This document shows, piece by piece, positions 16,708 through 25,343 of a stretch of 64,000 bases of DNA. Position numbers and translations under genes: made by a program. Numbering within the stretch: position 1 is the stretch's first letter; every line of letters begins with the position of its first letter. This DNA is from Streptomyces sp. NBC_01317. Its GTDB lineage: Bacteria > Actinomycetota > Actinomycetes > Streptomycetales > Streptomycetaceae. The stretch covers positions 4,917,001-4,981,000 of the forward strand of contig NZ_CP108393.1 of NCBI RefSeq assembly GCF_035961655.1, read 5' to 3'. A model generated the notes under the pieces. The model was given only the letters and a program-made list of their open reading frames with translations. It did no database searches and was not told the DNA's origin.

Positions 16708-18807
16708 ATGACCAGGCACGCAGGCCGAAGACGCCTCGCGACGGCGGCACTCGCCGTCGCGGCGGTGGTGGCGGGACACGGCGGGGCGGTGGCGGCGACG
16801 GCTGCCGAGAATCTGCCGCCGAGGCAGCCGGTGGCGGCGGATCTGCTCACCGAGGGCAAGGAGTGCGCCGAGGGCGTGGACAGGCCCGTTGTGCGGGTCG
16901 CTCCGACGGTCAGGGCCACTCTGTATGACCAACTGGGGCAGGGCCAGACCCTGCCCGACACCCTGAGCGCGCAGTTCGAGTTGTGGTGGCGGGACGACTC
17001 GGGTGTGGAGCAGCGCAAGACCTACACGACCCCGGGAAAACGCTCCGGCGACTTCTGGACCCTGCGGTTCCCGTCGGACATTCCCGCGGAGACGGTGATC
17101 TCGTGGCGGGTCCGCGCGGACGACGGTAGGGCCCTCTCCCCTTGGAGCGACGAAGGCGACGGCCCGGCCTGCGAGTTCGTGTACGACAGGACACCACCCG
17201 AGAAGCCCGTGGTGGTGGCTCCCGACTTCCCTGACGACACGGTGGCCTCGGGCGGGGCGGGCCGGTACGCGACGTTCACCGTCGACTCGCCCTCGGACGA
17301 GGTCGTCTCGTACATGTACCACTTCATCGGCGGCGTGCCGGTCACCGTCCGGCCGGACGTGCCCGGTGGCCCGGTGGCGATCCGCCACCTTCCGCTGAAG
17401 TGGGGTGTCAACACGCTGAGTGTGCAGGCGTACGACCGCGCCGGAAACGGTAGCGACCGCACCACCTTCTCCTTCAAGGTGAACGGCCCGGACGCCCCCG
17501 TCGCGCGATGGACGCTGGCCGACGCGGCGGGCTCCACCGCCGCGTCCGCCGTGACCGGCCCCGCCGCCCGCGCGGGGACCGGGGTCACCTTCGGAGCCAC
17601 CGGGCCGTCCGGTACGCCCCTCACCTCGGTGGTCCGGTTGGACGGTTCGGGCCACGGCTTCCTCACTCCGGACGCATCAGTGATCGACACCACGAAGACC
17701 TTCGCCGTGGGCGCCTGGGTGCGGTCCGGTCAGCTGGAGGGCACCCGGACGATCGCCAGCCAGGACGCGGGCGCGGCACCCGGGTTCACCCTCGGATCAC
17801 GTGTCGAGGACGGCGCGCCGGTGTGGTCGTTCGCCTTCGGCGGTGCCCGCGTGTCGGGCGGCGACCCGGACGCCGGCGAGTGGAACTACGTACTGGGTCA
17901 GTACGACGCCGAGACCGGCCTGCTGCGGCTCACCGTCAACGGCCGGGACGTCGGTACGGAACAGCGGGCGACCGCCGTCGCGAGCCCCGGAGCGTTCCAG
18001 ATCGGCAGGGCACGCGGCGCCGACGGCTACCGGGAGCGCTGGCAGGGCGAGATCGGTGACGTCCGGGTCTTCGACCGGGTCGTGGTCCCGGAGGAGGTGA
18101 CGGCGCTCCCCCTGCGCAAGGCCAAGGAGCTCGGGCACTGGGCGCTGGAGAGCGCGTCGGACGGCCTCGCCCAGGACACTCACGGCGGGGCGCCGCTGGT
18201 CCTGGGACCCGGCACCTCGATCTACAGCAGCCCCTTCGACGCCCTCGTGGGCCGCGGCCACCTGGAACTGGACGGTGTCACCGGCTTCGCCGCGACGGAC
18301 CGACCCGTGGTCGGCACGGACGAGAGCTTCACCGTCGCCGCCGTGTTCCGCCTGGCCGACAGTGAGCCGGACCGCCCGATGACCGTGCTGTCCCAGGGCG
18401 GGACGAACACGGACGCCTTCAAGGTCCGCTACGAACCGTCGACGTCGCAGCTCCAACTGGTCATGTCCCACGCCGACGAACAGGGCGCGGAGGAGACCGT
18501 TCTGAGCCGGTTCGCCATGGCGGACGGCGGACAGGGGATCGGGCACACCGTGGCCGTCGTCCACGACGAGGTCTTCGAAGAGCTCCGTCTGTACGTGGAC
18601 GGCGAGGGCGGCCAGGGCGATTCCCTCGTCACCTTCGACCACGCGTGGAAGAGCACGGGCCCCCTCCAGGTCGGACGTGGTCGTACCGCCGACGGGTGGG
18701 GCGAGTACCTGCACGGCGCCGTGGACGAGGTGAGGGTCTTCTCCGGAACGCTCTCGGCGAGGGACCTGCCCGGAGTGGGCTTCGGCCACGAACCCTGTTT
18801 CTGCTGA
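16708..18807 (+). CDS. Secreted protein with two LamG (concanavalin A-like) domains
   Basis: 699-residue exported protein. The ATG at 16708 follows GGGGAGGG. A signal peptide ends near AVAATAAEN. Next come a beta-rich segment (~50-240) with DRTPPEKPVVVAPDFP and FSFKVNGPDAPVARW that resembles Ig/FN3-like modules. Two LamG-type domains follow: ~255-460 (FAVGAWVRSG, WNYVLGQYDAETGLLRLTVNG, GEIGDVRVFDRVV) and ~480-690 (FTVAAVFRLAD, HTVAVVHDEVFEELRLYVDG, GAVDEVRVFSGTL). LamG domains bind sugars or proteins, so a cell-surface or secreted carbohydrate-binding role is likely. No catalytic domain is visible. The protein ends EPCFC. It follows fbiC by 83 bp but is functionally unrelated. Confidence 0.8.
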   Translation: MTRHAGRRRLATAALAVAAVVAGHGGAVAATAAENLPPRQPVAADLLTEGKECAEGVDRPVVRVAPTVRATLYDQLGQGQTLPDTLSAQFELWWRDDSGVEQRKTYTTPGKRSGDFWTLRFPSDIPAETVISWRVRADDGRALSPWSDEGDGPACEFVYDRTPPEKPVVVAPDFPDDTVASGGAGRYATFTVDSPSDEVVSYMYHFIGGVPVTVRPDVPGGPVAIRHLPLKWGVNTLSVQAYDRAGNGSDRTTFSFKVNGPDAPVARWTLADAAGSTAASAVTGPAARAGTGVTFGATGPSGTPLTSVVRLDGSGHGFLTPDASVIDTTKTFAVGAWVRSGQLEGTRTIASQDAGAAPGFTLGSRVEDGAPVWSFAFGGARVSGGDPDAGEWNYVLGQYDAETGLLRLTVNGRDVGTEQRATAVASPGAFQIGRARGADGYRERWQGEIGDVRVFDRVVVPEEVTALPLRKAKELGHWALESASDGLAQDTHGGAPLVLGPGTSIYSSPFDALVGRGHLELDGVTGFAATDRPVVGTDESFTVAAVFRLADSEPDRPMTVLSQGGTNTDAFKVRYEPSTSQLQLVMSHADEQGAEETVLSRFAMADGGQGIGHTVAVVHDEVFEELRLYVDGEGGQGDSLVTFDHAWKSTGPLQVGRGRTADGWGEYLHGAVDEVRVFSGTLSARDLPGVGFGHEPCFC

Positions 18808-18820
18808 CCCCCCTCGGGTC

Positions 18821-18880
18821 CCTCGGCCCCTCCCCGCCCGGCTGCCACACTGGAGCGACCGTGACGGGGAGGGGCCGAGG
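18821..18880. promoter_or_regulatory. Perfect 16-bp hairpin overlapping the ribosome-binding site of the STAND gene
   Basis: CCTCGGCCCCTCCCCG and CGGGGAGGGGCCGAGG form a perfect 16-bp inverted repeat with a 28-nt loop. The right arm contains the GGGGAGGGG ribosome-binding site used by the ATG at 18884. This is the same arrangement as at 16661-16697. It may end LamG transcription, sequester the ribosome-binding site, or both. Confidence 0.6.
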
Positions 18881-18883
18881 CGT

Positions 18884-21457
18884 ATGGCGGGGCGGGAGCA
18901 GGGGCGGGGGAGTGGGCATGGGCAGGTGTCCATGGCCGAGTTGATCCGGCGGCGGCAGCGGTTTGTCGGGCGGCGGGCCGAACTGGGCGCCTTCCGTGAC
19001 AACTTGGGCCTCGCCCCCGACGACGAGGCCCACCGCTTCCTCTTCCACGTCCACGGCATCGCCGGCGTCGGCAAGACCTCGCTCGTCCGGGAGTGGGAGA
19101 AGACCGCGCGCGAGTGCGACGCGCTGACCGCGTACGTGGACGAGGCCGCCAACAGCGTGCCCGAGGCCCTGGCCGCCCTCAGTGCCGAATTCGCCCGCCA
19201 GGGGCACCCGTTCAAGCGGCTCGACCGGCTCCTGGAGACGTACCGGCAACGCCGCCACGAGGCGGAGTCCGCCTCGCTCGCCGATCCGGCGGAGACGGCG
19301 GAGACGGGGGAGACGGGCAATGAGGAGCGCCGCCCGCCGCCCTCCGCCGCCGGCACCGCCCTCGCCACCGCCGGGACCATCGGCCTCGGCATGGTCCCCG
19401 TCGTCGGGGCCTTCGCCGGAGTGCTGGACACCGCCCACCTCGCCGAGGGGGCCGACCGGCTGCGGGCCGCGCTCAGCGCGCGGTTCCGCAACCCCGACGA
19501 CGTACGGCTCGTCCTGACCCCGGACCAGGTCCTGACGCCCGTCCTGGTCGGGGAGTTGACGGAGGTCCTCCGCCAAGTCCCCTGGATCACGCTCTTCTTC
19601 GACACGTACGAACGCACCGCACCCTTCCTGGGCGGCTGGTTGCACGACCTGATGACGACCGAGCGGTACGGGAAGCTCCCCCTCCAGGTCGTCGTGACCC
19701 TCGCCGGCCGGCAACCGTTCGACACCACTCTGTGGGACGGCTTCGCCGACTTCATGACGGACGTACGCCTCGACCCCTTCACCGAGGACGAGACACGCAG
19801 GCTCCTCGCGGCGAGGTCCGTCACGGAGGAGACGGTGGTGGCGGAGGTGCTGCGGCTCTCCGGCGGACTGCCCGTCCTCGTCTCGACCCTCGCCCAGAAC
19901 CGCCCCGCCGACCCGGACGACGTCGGCGACCCGAGCGCGACCGCCGTCGACCGTTTCCTCAAGTGGGAGCGGGATCCGCTGCGGAGGCGCGTCGCCCTGG
20001 AGTGCGCGCTGCCGCGCGGACTGGACGAGGACGTGTTCCTGGCGGTGGTGGAGGAGGCGGAGGCGGGGGAGGACGCGGGGGAGGACGCGGCGGGACTGTA
20101 CGACTGGCTCCGCGCCCTGCCCTTCGTCACGGAGAAGACCAGCGCGAAGACCAGCGCGAAGGCCAGCGCGAAGACCACCGCGCATGCCGCCGGACTCCGC
20201 TACCACGACGTCGTCCGCGCCCCCATGCTCCGCCTGCGCAGAACCCGCTCGCCGCGCGGCTGGAGCGCCCGCCACACCGCGCTCGCCCGCCGCTTCGCCG
20301 CCTGGCGGGAAGAGGAGGAGACGGGCCCGCGCGCGGACGACCGCTGGGAGAGCGGCCGTTGGCGCGCGCTGCGCCTGGAAGAGACGTACCACTCCCTCTG
20401 CGCGAACCCGGGGACGGCCCTCGCCGCCGCCCTGCGCGACGTGGCGGAGGCCTGCCGCGAGAGCGTGGGCGCGGCACGGCGCTGCGCGCTGGCGCTGGCG
20501 GAGGCGGGGGAGGACACGGACGACGCGGTGGTACGGGAGTGGGGCCGGCGGCTCGGCGCCGCGCTCGACGAAGACGACGCAGGCGTAGGGACGGGCGTAC
20601 GGACCACCCTCGGCCTCCTCCTGGACGGCAGCGCCCTGGACACGGCGGGCCGCGCGGTCGCGCACCGGATACGCGGCCGGGTCCTGAGCGCCGAGGGCCG
20701 GTACGAGCCGGCGCTCGCCGACCTCGACCGGTCGCTCGCCCTCGTCCCCGGCCGGTACGAGGCGTACCTCGACCGGGCCGTCACCCACCGCGGGCGCGGC
20801 GACACCCCGGCGGCCCTCGCCGACTTCCGCCGCGCCGGCCAACTGGCCCCGGACACCCCCGAGATCCTCCGGGCCTGGGGTGAGACGCTGCGCGCGGCGG
20901 GACGGTACGAGGAGGCGGTGGCCCTGCTGGACCGGGCGATCGAGGCCGCGCCGGGGGACGCGTACGCGACGGCGGTCCGCGGCAGCGCCCTGCACCGCCT
21001 GGGACGCCACACCGAGGCCCTCGCCGACCTCGACCGCGCGGTGGCCCTGGACGGCCGCTACCTGTGGGCGCTGGTGCGCAGGGGGCGGTTGTTCTGCGCC
21101 CTGGGTGAGCACGACCGGGCCGTCGCCGACCTGGACCGGGCGGCGGAGATCGCGCCGGACAGCGACTGGATCGCGTCGGAGCGGGGCGACATCCACCGCC
21201 TCGCGGGCCGCTACGAGGAAGCGGACCGCGAACTGACCCGCGCCCTGACGCTCAACCCCACCCACCCCTCGGCCCTCGCCGGCCGCGGAGCCACCCGCCA
21301 CCGCCTGCACCGCGTCGCCGAGGCACTGACGGACCTGGACGGCGCGATCGCGCTGCGCCCCGACTACGCGTGGGCCATCGAATACCGGGAACAGATACGC
21401 GCGGAATCGGCCGCCGCACTCTCACGAGCCCGGCATCACCGACAAGACAGCGTCTAG
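18884..21457 (+). CDS. STAND-type ATPase with C-terminal tetratricopeptide repeats
   Basis: 857-residue signalling-type NTPase. The ATG at 18884 is favoured by GGGGAGGGG upstream; a second in-frame ATG at 18932 starts just before the conserved part (MAELIRRRQRFVGRRAELGAF). The N-terminal P-loop ATPase has Walker A GIAGVGKTS (residues ~59-67) and Walker B-like WITLFFDTYE (~240). A Gly/Ala hydrophobic stretch (GTALATAGTIGLGMVPVVGAFAG, ~160-185) could be a membrane-associating helix. The C-terminal ~270 residues are TPRs (AEGRYEPALADLDRSLALVP and five more units). No nuclease, TIR or protease effector is fused, so it is unlike known antiphage Avs proteins. Effector and ligand are unknown. There are short Glu/Thr repeats at ~140-150 and Ser-Ala-Lys-Thr repeats at ~425. 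Confidence 0.75.
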   Translation: MAGREQGRGSGHGQVSMAELIRRRQRFVGRRAELGAFRDNLGLAPDDEAHRFLFHVHGIAGVGKTSLVREWEKTARECDALTAYVDEAANSVPEALAALSAEFARQGHPFKRLDRLLETYRQRRHEAESASLADPAETAETGETGNEERRPPPSAAGTALATAGTIGLGMVPVVGAFAGVLDTAHLAEGADRLRAALSARFRNPDDVRLVLTPDQVLTPVLVGELTEVLRQVPWITLFFDTYERTAPFLGGWLHDLMTTERYGKLPLQVVVTLAGRQPFDTTLWDGFADFMTDVRLDPFTEDETRRLLAARSVTEETVVAEVLRLSGGLPVLVSTLAQNRPADPDDVGDPSATAVDRFLKWERDPLRRRVALECALPRGLDEDVFLAVVEEAEAGEDAGEDAAGLYDWLRALPFVTEKTSAKTSAKASAKTTAHAAGLRYHDVVRAPMLRLRRTRSPRGWSARHTALARRFAAWREEEETGPRADDRWESGRWRALRLEETYHSLCANPGTALAAALRDVAEACRESVGAARRCALALAEAGEDTDDAVVREWGRRLGAALDEDDAGVGTGVRTTLGLLLDGSALDTAGRAVAHRIRGRVLSAEGRYEPALADLDRSLALVPGRYEAYLDRAVTHRGRGDTPAALADFRRAGQLAPDTPEILRAWGETLRAAGRYEEAVALLDRAIEAAPGDAYATAVRGSALHRLGRHTEALADLDRAVALDGRYLWALVRRGRLFCALGEHDRAVADLDRAAEIAPDSDWIASERGDIHRLAGRYEEADRELTRALTLNPTHPSALAGRGATRHRLHRVAEALTDLDGAIALRPDYAWAIEYREQIRAESAAALSRARHHRQDSV

Positions 21458-21567
21458 ATCACGCCGCTTCCGCCCGCGCCGCCACCCCCCGTCCCCGTTC
21501 GATTACAGTGCTGCGCACCGAGCCGCCGAGAGGTGCGGCGCGAGGCGCGGCGAAGGGAGAGGGGCGC

Positions 21568-22686
21568 GTGAGCACACCGTCCGGAGCCGCCGTCTGGGGG
21601 CGCGCGGAGCAGCAGGACTTTCGCAGCCGGGTACGGGGCTGTCTGCTCGGTGGTGCCGTCGGGGACGCGCTCGGGGCGGGCGTCGCGGGACTCACGCTCG
21701 ACGAGATCCGGGGCGTGCACGGCTCGGACGCCGTGGTCGACTACGTACGCGCGTACGGCCGCCGCGGTGCGATCACCGCCGCCACCCAGCTGACCCTCTT
21801 CACCGTGGACGGACTGATCCGCGCCCAGGTCCGCAGGGACACCGGCGCCTGGCACCCGCCGACCGACGTGCACCGCGCGCACCTGCGCTGGGCGGCCACA
21901 CAGCGCGACTGGGGGCCGGACCTCCGCCGCAAGGACAACGGCTGGCTCGCGCAGGAGGAGTGGCTGTACGTACGCCGCGACCCGACCATCTCGTGCCTGA
22001 CCGGGTTCGGCGACACCGTCATGGGCACGCTCGACAAGCCCAAGAACCCCACCGCGAGGGACGCGGGGGCGCTCGTACGGTCCGCGCCGTTCGGCCTGCT
22101 CGTGGGGTGGGAGCCGCAGTTGGTGTGCCAGCTCGCCGTGGAGTGCGCCGCGCAGACGCACGGCCATCCCACCGCGTACCTCTCCGCCGGTGCCTTCGCC
22201 GTGATCGTGCACGGTCTGGCCCGGGGGGAGGCGCTGGAGGCGTCCGTGGCGCGAGCCCTGCTGCTGCTCGGCCCGCGCCCGGGGCACGAACCGGTGTCCC
22301 AGGCCCTCCAGGCGGCGCTCGGCGCCGTACGACAGGGCATTCCGGGTCCTGACCGTATCGCCGAACTCGGCGAAGGACGCGCCGCCGAGGACGCGTTGGC
22401 CGTCGCCGTGTACTGCGCGCTCGTCGGTGAGGACATCCGCCACGGGCTGCGCCTCGCCGTCAACCACGACGGCCCGTCCGGCGCCACCGGCACGCTGTGC
22501 GGGGCGCTGCTCGGGACCCTGCACGGGGAGACGGCGCTGCCGCCGGCCTGGCTGGCGGAGCTGGAGGGCCGGCCGACCCTCCTCGAACTCGCCGACGACT
22601 TCGCGATGGAGATGACGCAGGGGCCCGCCCTGCACAGCCCGACGGTCGCGGTGTCCGGCTGGCTGGCGCGCTACCCGAGGGGCTGA
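21568..22686 (+). CDS. ADP-ribosylglycohydrolase-fold protein lacking the metal-binding aspartates
   Basis: 372-residue protein with the DraG/ARH fold, which normally removes ADP-ribose from proteins with two Mg ions. The GTG at 21568 follows AAGGGAGAGGGG. The opening motif RVRGCLLGGAVGDALGAGV is typical. The usual ITDDTQM motif is ITAATQL here (both Asp replaced by Ala). The C-terminal metal motif, normally of the form GDSD, reads VNHDGPSGATGTLCGALLG and lacks the two aspartates. The rest of the fold, including WLYVRRDPTISCLTGF and PFGLLVGWEP, is well kept. It is probably a non-catalytic ADP-ribose-binding or regulatory protein rather than a pseudogene, since the frame is intact. It follows the STAND ATPase by 110 bp on the same strand. 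Confidence 0.85.
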   Translation: MSTPSGAAVWGRAEQQDFRSRVRGCLLGGAVGDALGAGVAGLTLDEIRGVHGSDAVVDYVRAYGRRGAITAATQLTLFTVDGLIRAQVRRDTGAWHPPTDVHRAHLRWAATQRDWGPDLRRKDNGWLAQEEWLYVRRDPTISCLTGFGDTVMGTLDKPKNPTARDAGALVRSAPFGLLVGWEPQLVCQLAVECAAQTHGHPTAYLSAGAFAVIVHGLARGEALEASVARALLLLGPRPGHEPVSQALQAALGAVRQGIPGPDRIAELGEGRAAEDALAVAVYCALVGEDIRHGLRLAVNHDGPSGATGTLCGALLGTLHGETALPPAWLAELEGRPTLLELADDFAMEMTQGPALHSPTVAVSGWLARYPRG

Positions 22687-22698
22687 ACGAGGCGTACG

Positions 22699-22743
22699 GA
22701 GCGCCGGACGGGCCTGGAACGAACCGAAGCCCGCCCGGCGCTC
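22699..22743. terminator. Bidirectional terminator between convergent genes
   Basis: 15-bp inverted repeat GAGCGCCGGACGGGC / GCCCGCCCGGCGCTC (one G-T pair) around a 15-nt loop, between the ADP-ribosylglycohydrolase homologue and the symporter gene that converges on it. Confidence 0.8.
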
Positions 22744-22776
22744 ACGTACTCATGTACGCGACCGCCGGGCCAGCGG

Positions 22777-24372
22777 TCAGCCGTCCGACGACGCCTTCCC
22801 GCCCACCACCTTCGCGTCCCGCGGCTCCGCCTGCCCCGGCAGGTTCAGCGACGCCGCCGTCAGGCCCGAACCGTCCCCGTCTCCCTGGCCGTTGATCCGC
22901 GCCAGCAGCACATCGCGCTCCGGGGTGTCCTCGGGCTTGAGGAAGCCGATCACGATGTACAGCACCAGCGAGACGGCCAGCGGGACCGACACCTGGTACT
23001 GGAGCGGCACCCCGCCGTCGACGTTCCAGTTGATCGGGTAGTTCACCAGCCAGAAGGCCAGCAGGCCGAACGCCCAGCTGACCAGCGCCGCCGTCGGACC
23101 CGACCTGCGGAAGGTCTTGAGCATACCCAGCATGAACGGGATCGCGATCGGACCCATCAGGCCGGCCACCCACTTGATGACCACGGTGATGATGTCCTTG
23201 AACGTCGGCGAGTTGACCTGGGTGGCGATCGCCATGGACAGCGCCAGGAACGAGATCGTCGACAGCCGCGCCGCCGCCAGCCCTGCCCGCTCCGACCAGC
23301 CGCGCGCCGCCTTGGAGAGGGCGGGCGCGATGTCGCGGGTGAAGACGGCCGAGATGGCGTTCGCGTCGGAGGAGCACATCGCCATGGTGTGCGAGAAGAA
23401 CCCGACGATGACCAGGCCCAGCAGCCCGTGCGGCAGCAGCTGCTCGACCATGAGGGCGTACGAGTCCGAGGCGTCCGGCTTCTGCGCCTTCACGAGCAGC
23501 GGGGCGCACCACATCGGGAAGAACAGGACCAGCGGCCAGACCAGCCACAGGATGGAGGACAGCCGCGCCGAGCGGGTGGCCTCACGGGCGTTGGCGGTCG
23601 CCATGTAGCGCTGCGCCTGGTTCCACATGCCGCCGTTGTACTCGAAGGTCTTGATGAAGAGGAACGCCAGCAGGAACGTCACGGTGTACGGGCCCGCCAC
23701 CGGGTCCGCGTGCCCGTCGGGGAGCTTGTCCCACACCGTCCACAGCGAACTGAAGCCGCCGAGCTTGCCCATGACGGCGATGAGCATCGCGATCCCGGCG
23801 AAGAGCTGGATGATGAACTGGCCCAGCTCGGTGAGCGCGTCCGCCCACAGGCCGCCGACCGTGCAGTAGATGCCCGTGATGACACCGGTGATGAGGATGC
23901 CCTGGTTGAGGGAGAGTCCGGTGAAGACGGAGAGCAGGGTGGCGATGGCGGCCCACTTGGCGCCCACGTCCACGATCTTCAGCAGCAGACCCGACCAGGC
24001 GAGCGCCTGCTGCGTCTTCACGTCGTACCGGTTCTTGAGGTACTCCAGCGGCGAGGCGACGTGCAGCCGCGAGCGCAGCCGGTTGAGGCGTGGCGCGAAG
24101 AGCTTCGAGCCGATCCCGATGCCGATGGCGATGGGCAGGGACCAGGTCACGAAGGACGTGACGCCGTAGACGTACGCGATGCCCGCGTAGCCGGTGAACA
24201 TCACCGCGCTGTAGCCGGACATGTGGTGCGAGATGCCGGACAGCCACCACGGCATCTTGCCGCCGGCGGTGAAGAAGTCGCTGACGTTGTCCACGCGCTT
24301 GTGCGACCAGATGCCGATCGCGACCATCACACCGAAGTATGCGATGAGCACGATCCAGTCGAGGCTGTTCAT
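22777..24372 (-). CDS. Sodium:solute symporter (SSS family)
   Basis: 531-residue inner-membrane transporter with about 13 transmembrane helices (for example LDWIVLIAYFGVMVAIGIW at the N-terminus and VSVPLAVSLVLYIVIGFL near the C-terminus). Family features include the substrate/Na-site region GGKMPWWLSGISHHMSGYSA and SSDANAISAVFTRDIAPAL. The ATG at 24372 follows GGAGGGGG. Sodium-coupled uptake of a sugar, polyol or carboxylate is likely, but the substrate cannot be read from sequence. The cytoplasmic tail is short. It appears monocistronic, with a terminator on one side and a long leader region on the other. Confidence 0.88.
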   Translation of the reverse strand: MNSLDWIVLIAYFGVMVAIGIWSHKRVDNVSDFFTAGGKMPWWLSGISHHMSGYSAVMFTGYAGIAYVYGVTSFVTWSLPIAIGIGIGSKLFAPRLNRLRSRLHVASPLEYLKNRYDVKTQQALAWSGLLLKIVDVGAKWAAIATLLSVFTGLSLNQGILITGVITGIYCTVGGLWADALTELGQFIIQLFAGIAMLIAVMGKLGGFSSLWTVWDKLPDGHADPVAGPYTVTFLLAFLFIKTFEYNGGMWNQAQRYMATANAREATRSARLSSILWLVWPLVLFFPMWCAPLLVKAQKPDASDSYALMVEQLLPHGLLGLVIVGFFSHTMAMCSSDANAISAVFTRDIAPALSKAARGWSERAGLAAARLSTISFLALSMAIATQVNSPTFKDIITVVIKWVAGLMGPIAIPFMLGMLKTFRRSGPTAALVSWAFGLLAFWLVNYPINWNVDGGVPLQYQVSVPLAVSLVLYIVIGFLKPEDTPERDVLLARINGQGDGDGSGLTAASLNLPGQAEPRDAKVVGGKASSDG

Positions 24373-24673
24373 GTGCCCCCTCCAGGGGTCCGCCTTGTGA
24401 ACGTCGATGCTCTTCGTCAGTACGTCCGGATCAGCGGTGGCCCCGTGCGGGAGCGGGGACTTCGGGGATTGAACCGCTTGGCGCGGCGGCGGGTCAAGGC
24501 CTCCCGAGGTCATAAATGTGAACATGGATCAGAAAGCCGAACGATTTTACTTGTTCTTGACTCTACGGGGCGTTGTCGTGAACGTGACGACGACCACACG
24601 ATGAGCGAGCACTTCGTCAGAGTTCGAAGAGGTCGATGAGGCCGACGTTCGAAGCGTCCGGTCGTTCGGAGGC
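24373..24673. other. Intergenic region upstream of the symporter
   Basis: About 300 bp with no convincing gene. The A/T content is locally higher around 24500-24560 (GAACATGGATCAGAAAGCCG, TTTACTTGTTCTTGACTC), the probable promoter zone of the symporter. I see no palindromic operator that I would name. Confidence 0.4.
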
Positions 24674-24713
24674 AAAAAAAGACGACCGCCGGGATGCGGG
24701 TCCCGTGCGGTCG
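24674..24713 (-). terminator. Rho-independent terminator of the DUF397 gene
   Basis: Read on the minus strand: a hairpin CGACCGC ... GCGGTCG with an inner GGGA/TCCC pair, followed immediately by TCTTTTTTTG. This is a classic T-tract terminator, uncommon in Streptomyces. It lies 127 bp downstream of the DUF397 stop codon. Confidence 0.8.
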
Positions 24714-24840
24714 GGTGAGGGAGTGGGGAAGTGAGGCGGTAAGGCGCTGGGGCATGGCCGAGCCCCCTCGGCCAGGACGGCGGACCGGTCGAGAGGGCTC
24801 TCACCTTGGGGTGCGAAGGGGGGTGCGAACGCGGCCGCGA

Positions 24841-25050
24841 TCAGCCGATGTCGAACGCGCCCCTGCTCATTTCCTGGACGAAGGAATTCCACGATGCGGG
24901 GACGAAGGAGATCGAGGGACCCTCGGGTGCCTTTGAATCCCGTACGGCGATGGACTGGACCTCGGGTGATTTGACCTCGACGCAAGCGCCGTTACCGCCG
25001 GAATACGAGGACTTCGTCCACGTGTCCGTAGCGCCCTGAAGAATTGCCAT
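24841..25050 (-). CDS. DUF397 protein
   Basis: 69-residue member of the DUF397 family, abundant in Streptomyces and usually paired with a WhiJ-like XRE regulator. The signature is complete: WTKSSYSGGNGACVEVKSP, IAVRDSKAPEGPSISF and WNSFVQEMSRGAFDIG. The ATG at 25050 follows GGAGCGAAC. Such proteins are thought to act as partners or antitoxin-like modulators of the neighbouring DNA-binding protein; the biochemical role is not established. The partner regulator gene lies just upstream on the same strand (293-bp gap). Confidence 0.92.
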   Translation of the reverse strand: MAILQGATDTWTKSSYSGGNGACVEVKSPEVQSIAVRDSKAPEGPSISFVPASWNSFVQEMSRGAFDIG

Positions 25051-25343
25051 GTTCGCTCCGGTTCAGCAAGTGGTGGAACATCACGCCAACTTCCTGCTGG
25101 CATGATCGACGCTACTCGTCCGCCTCGATGGGCGGGACGGGCGTTCACTCATCCGGATGGCATATCGGAGGGCAGCCTTCCGCGTTGGGGCGGTTGAGGT
25201 GTAGCGTGCCCTCACCCCGGCGGGGAAATGGACGTACGAGACATTTGGGAAGCTGCGGGGAAGTTGCTGGGAAGCTGCTGGGAAGTGATGCCGGAAGCGG
25301 TGCCGGGGGGCGGCCGGCGCGCGGCCGCCGCCCCCCGACCGCC

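Noticed and set aside
13907..16750. Long open frame antisense to fbiC
   Set aside because: A consequence of high GC content; its translation is Arg/Gly/Val-rich with no family features, while the plus strand encodes complete FbiC.
18884..21457. Antiphage Avs-type NTPase
   Set aside because: No fused effector domain and no Avs-specific motifs; only the general STAND plus TPR layout is shared.
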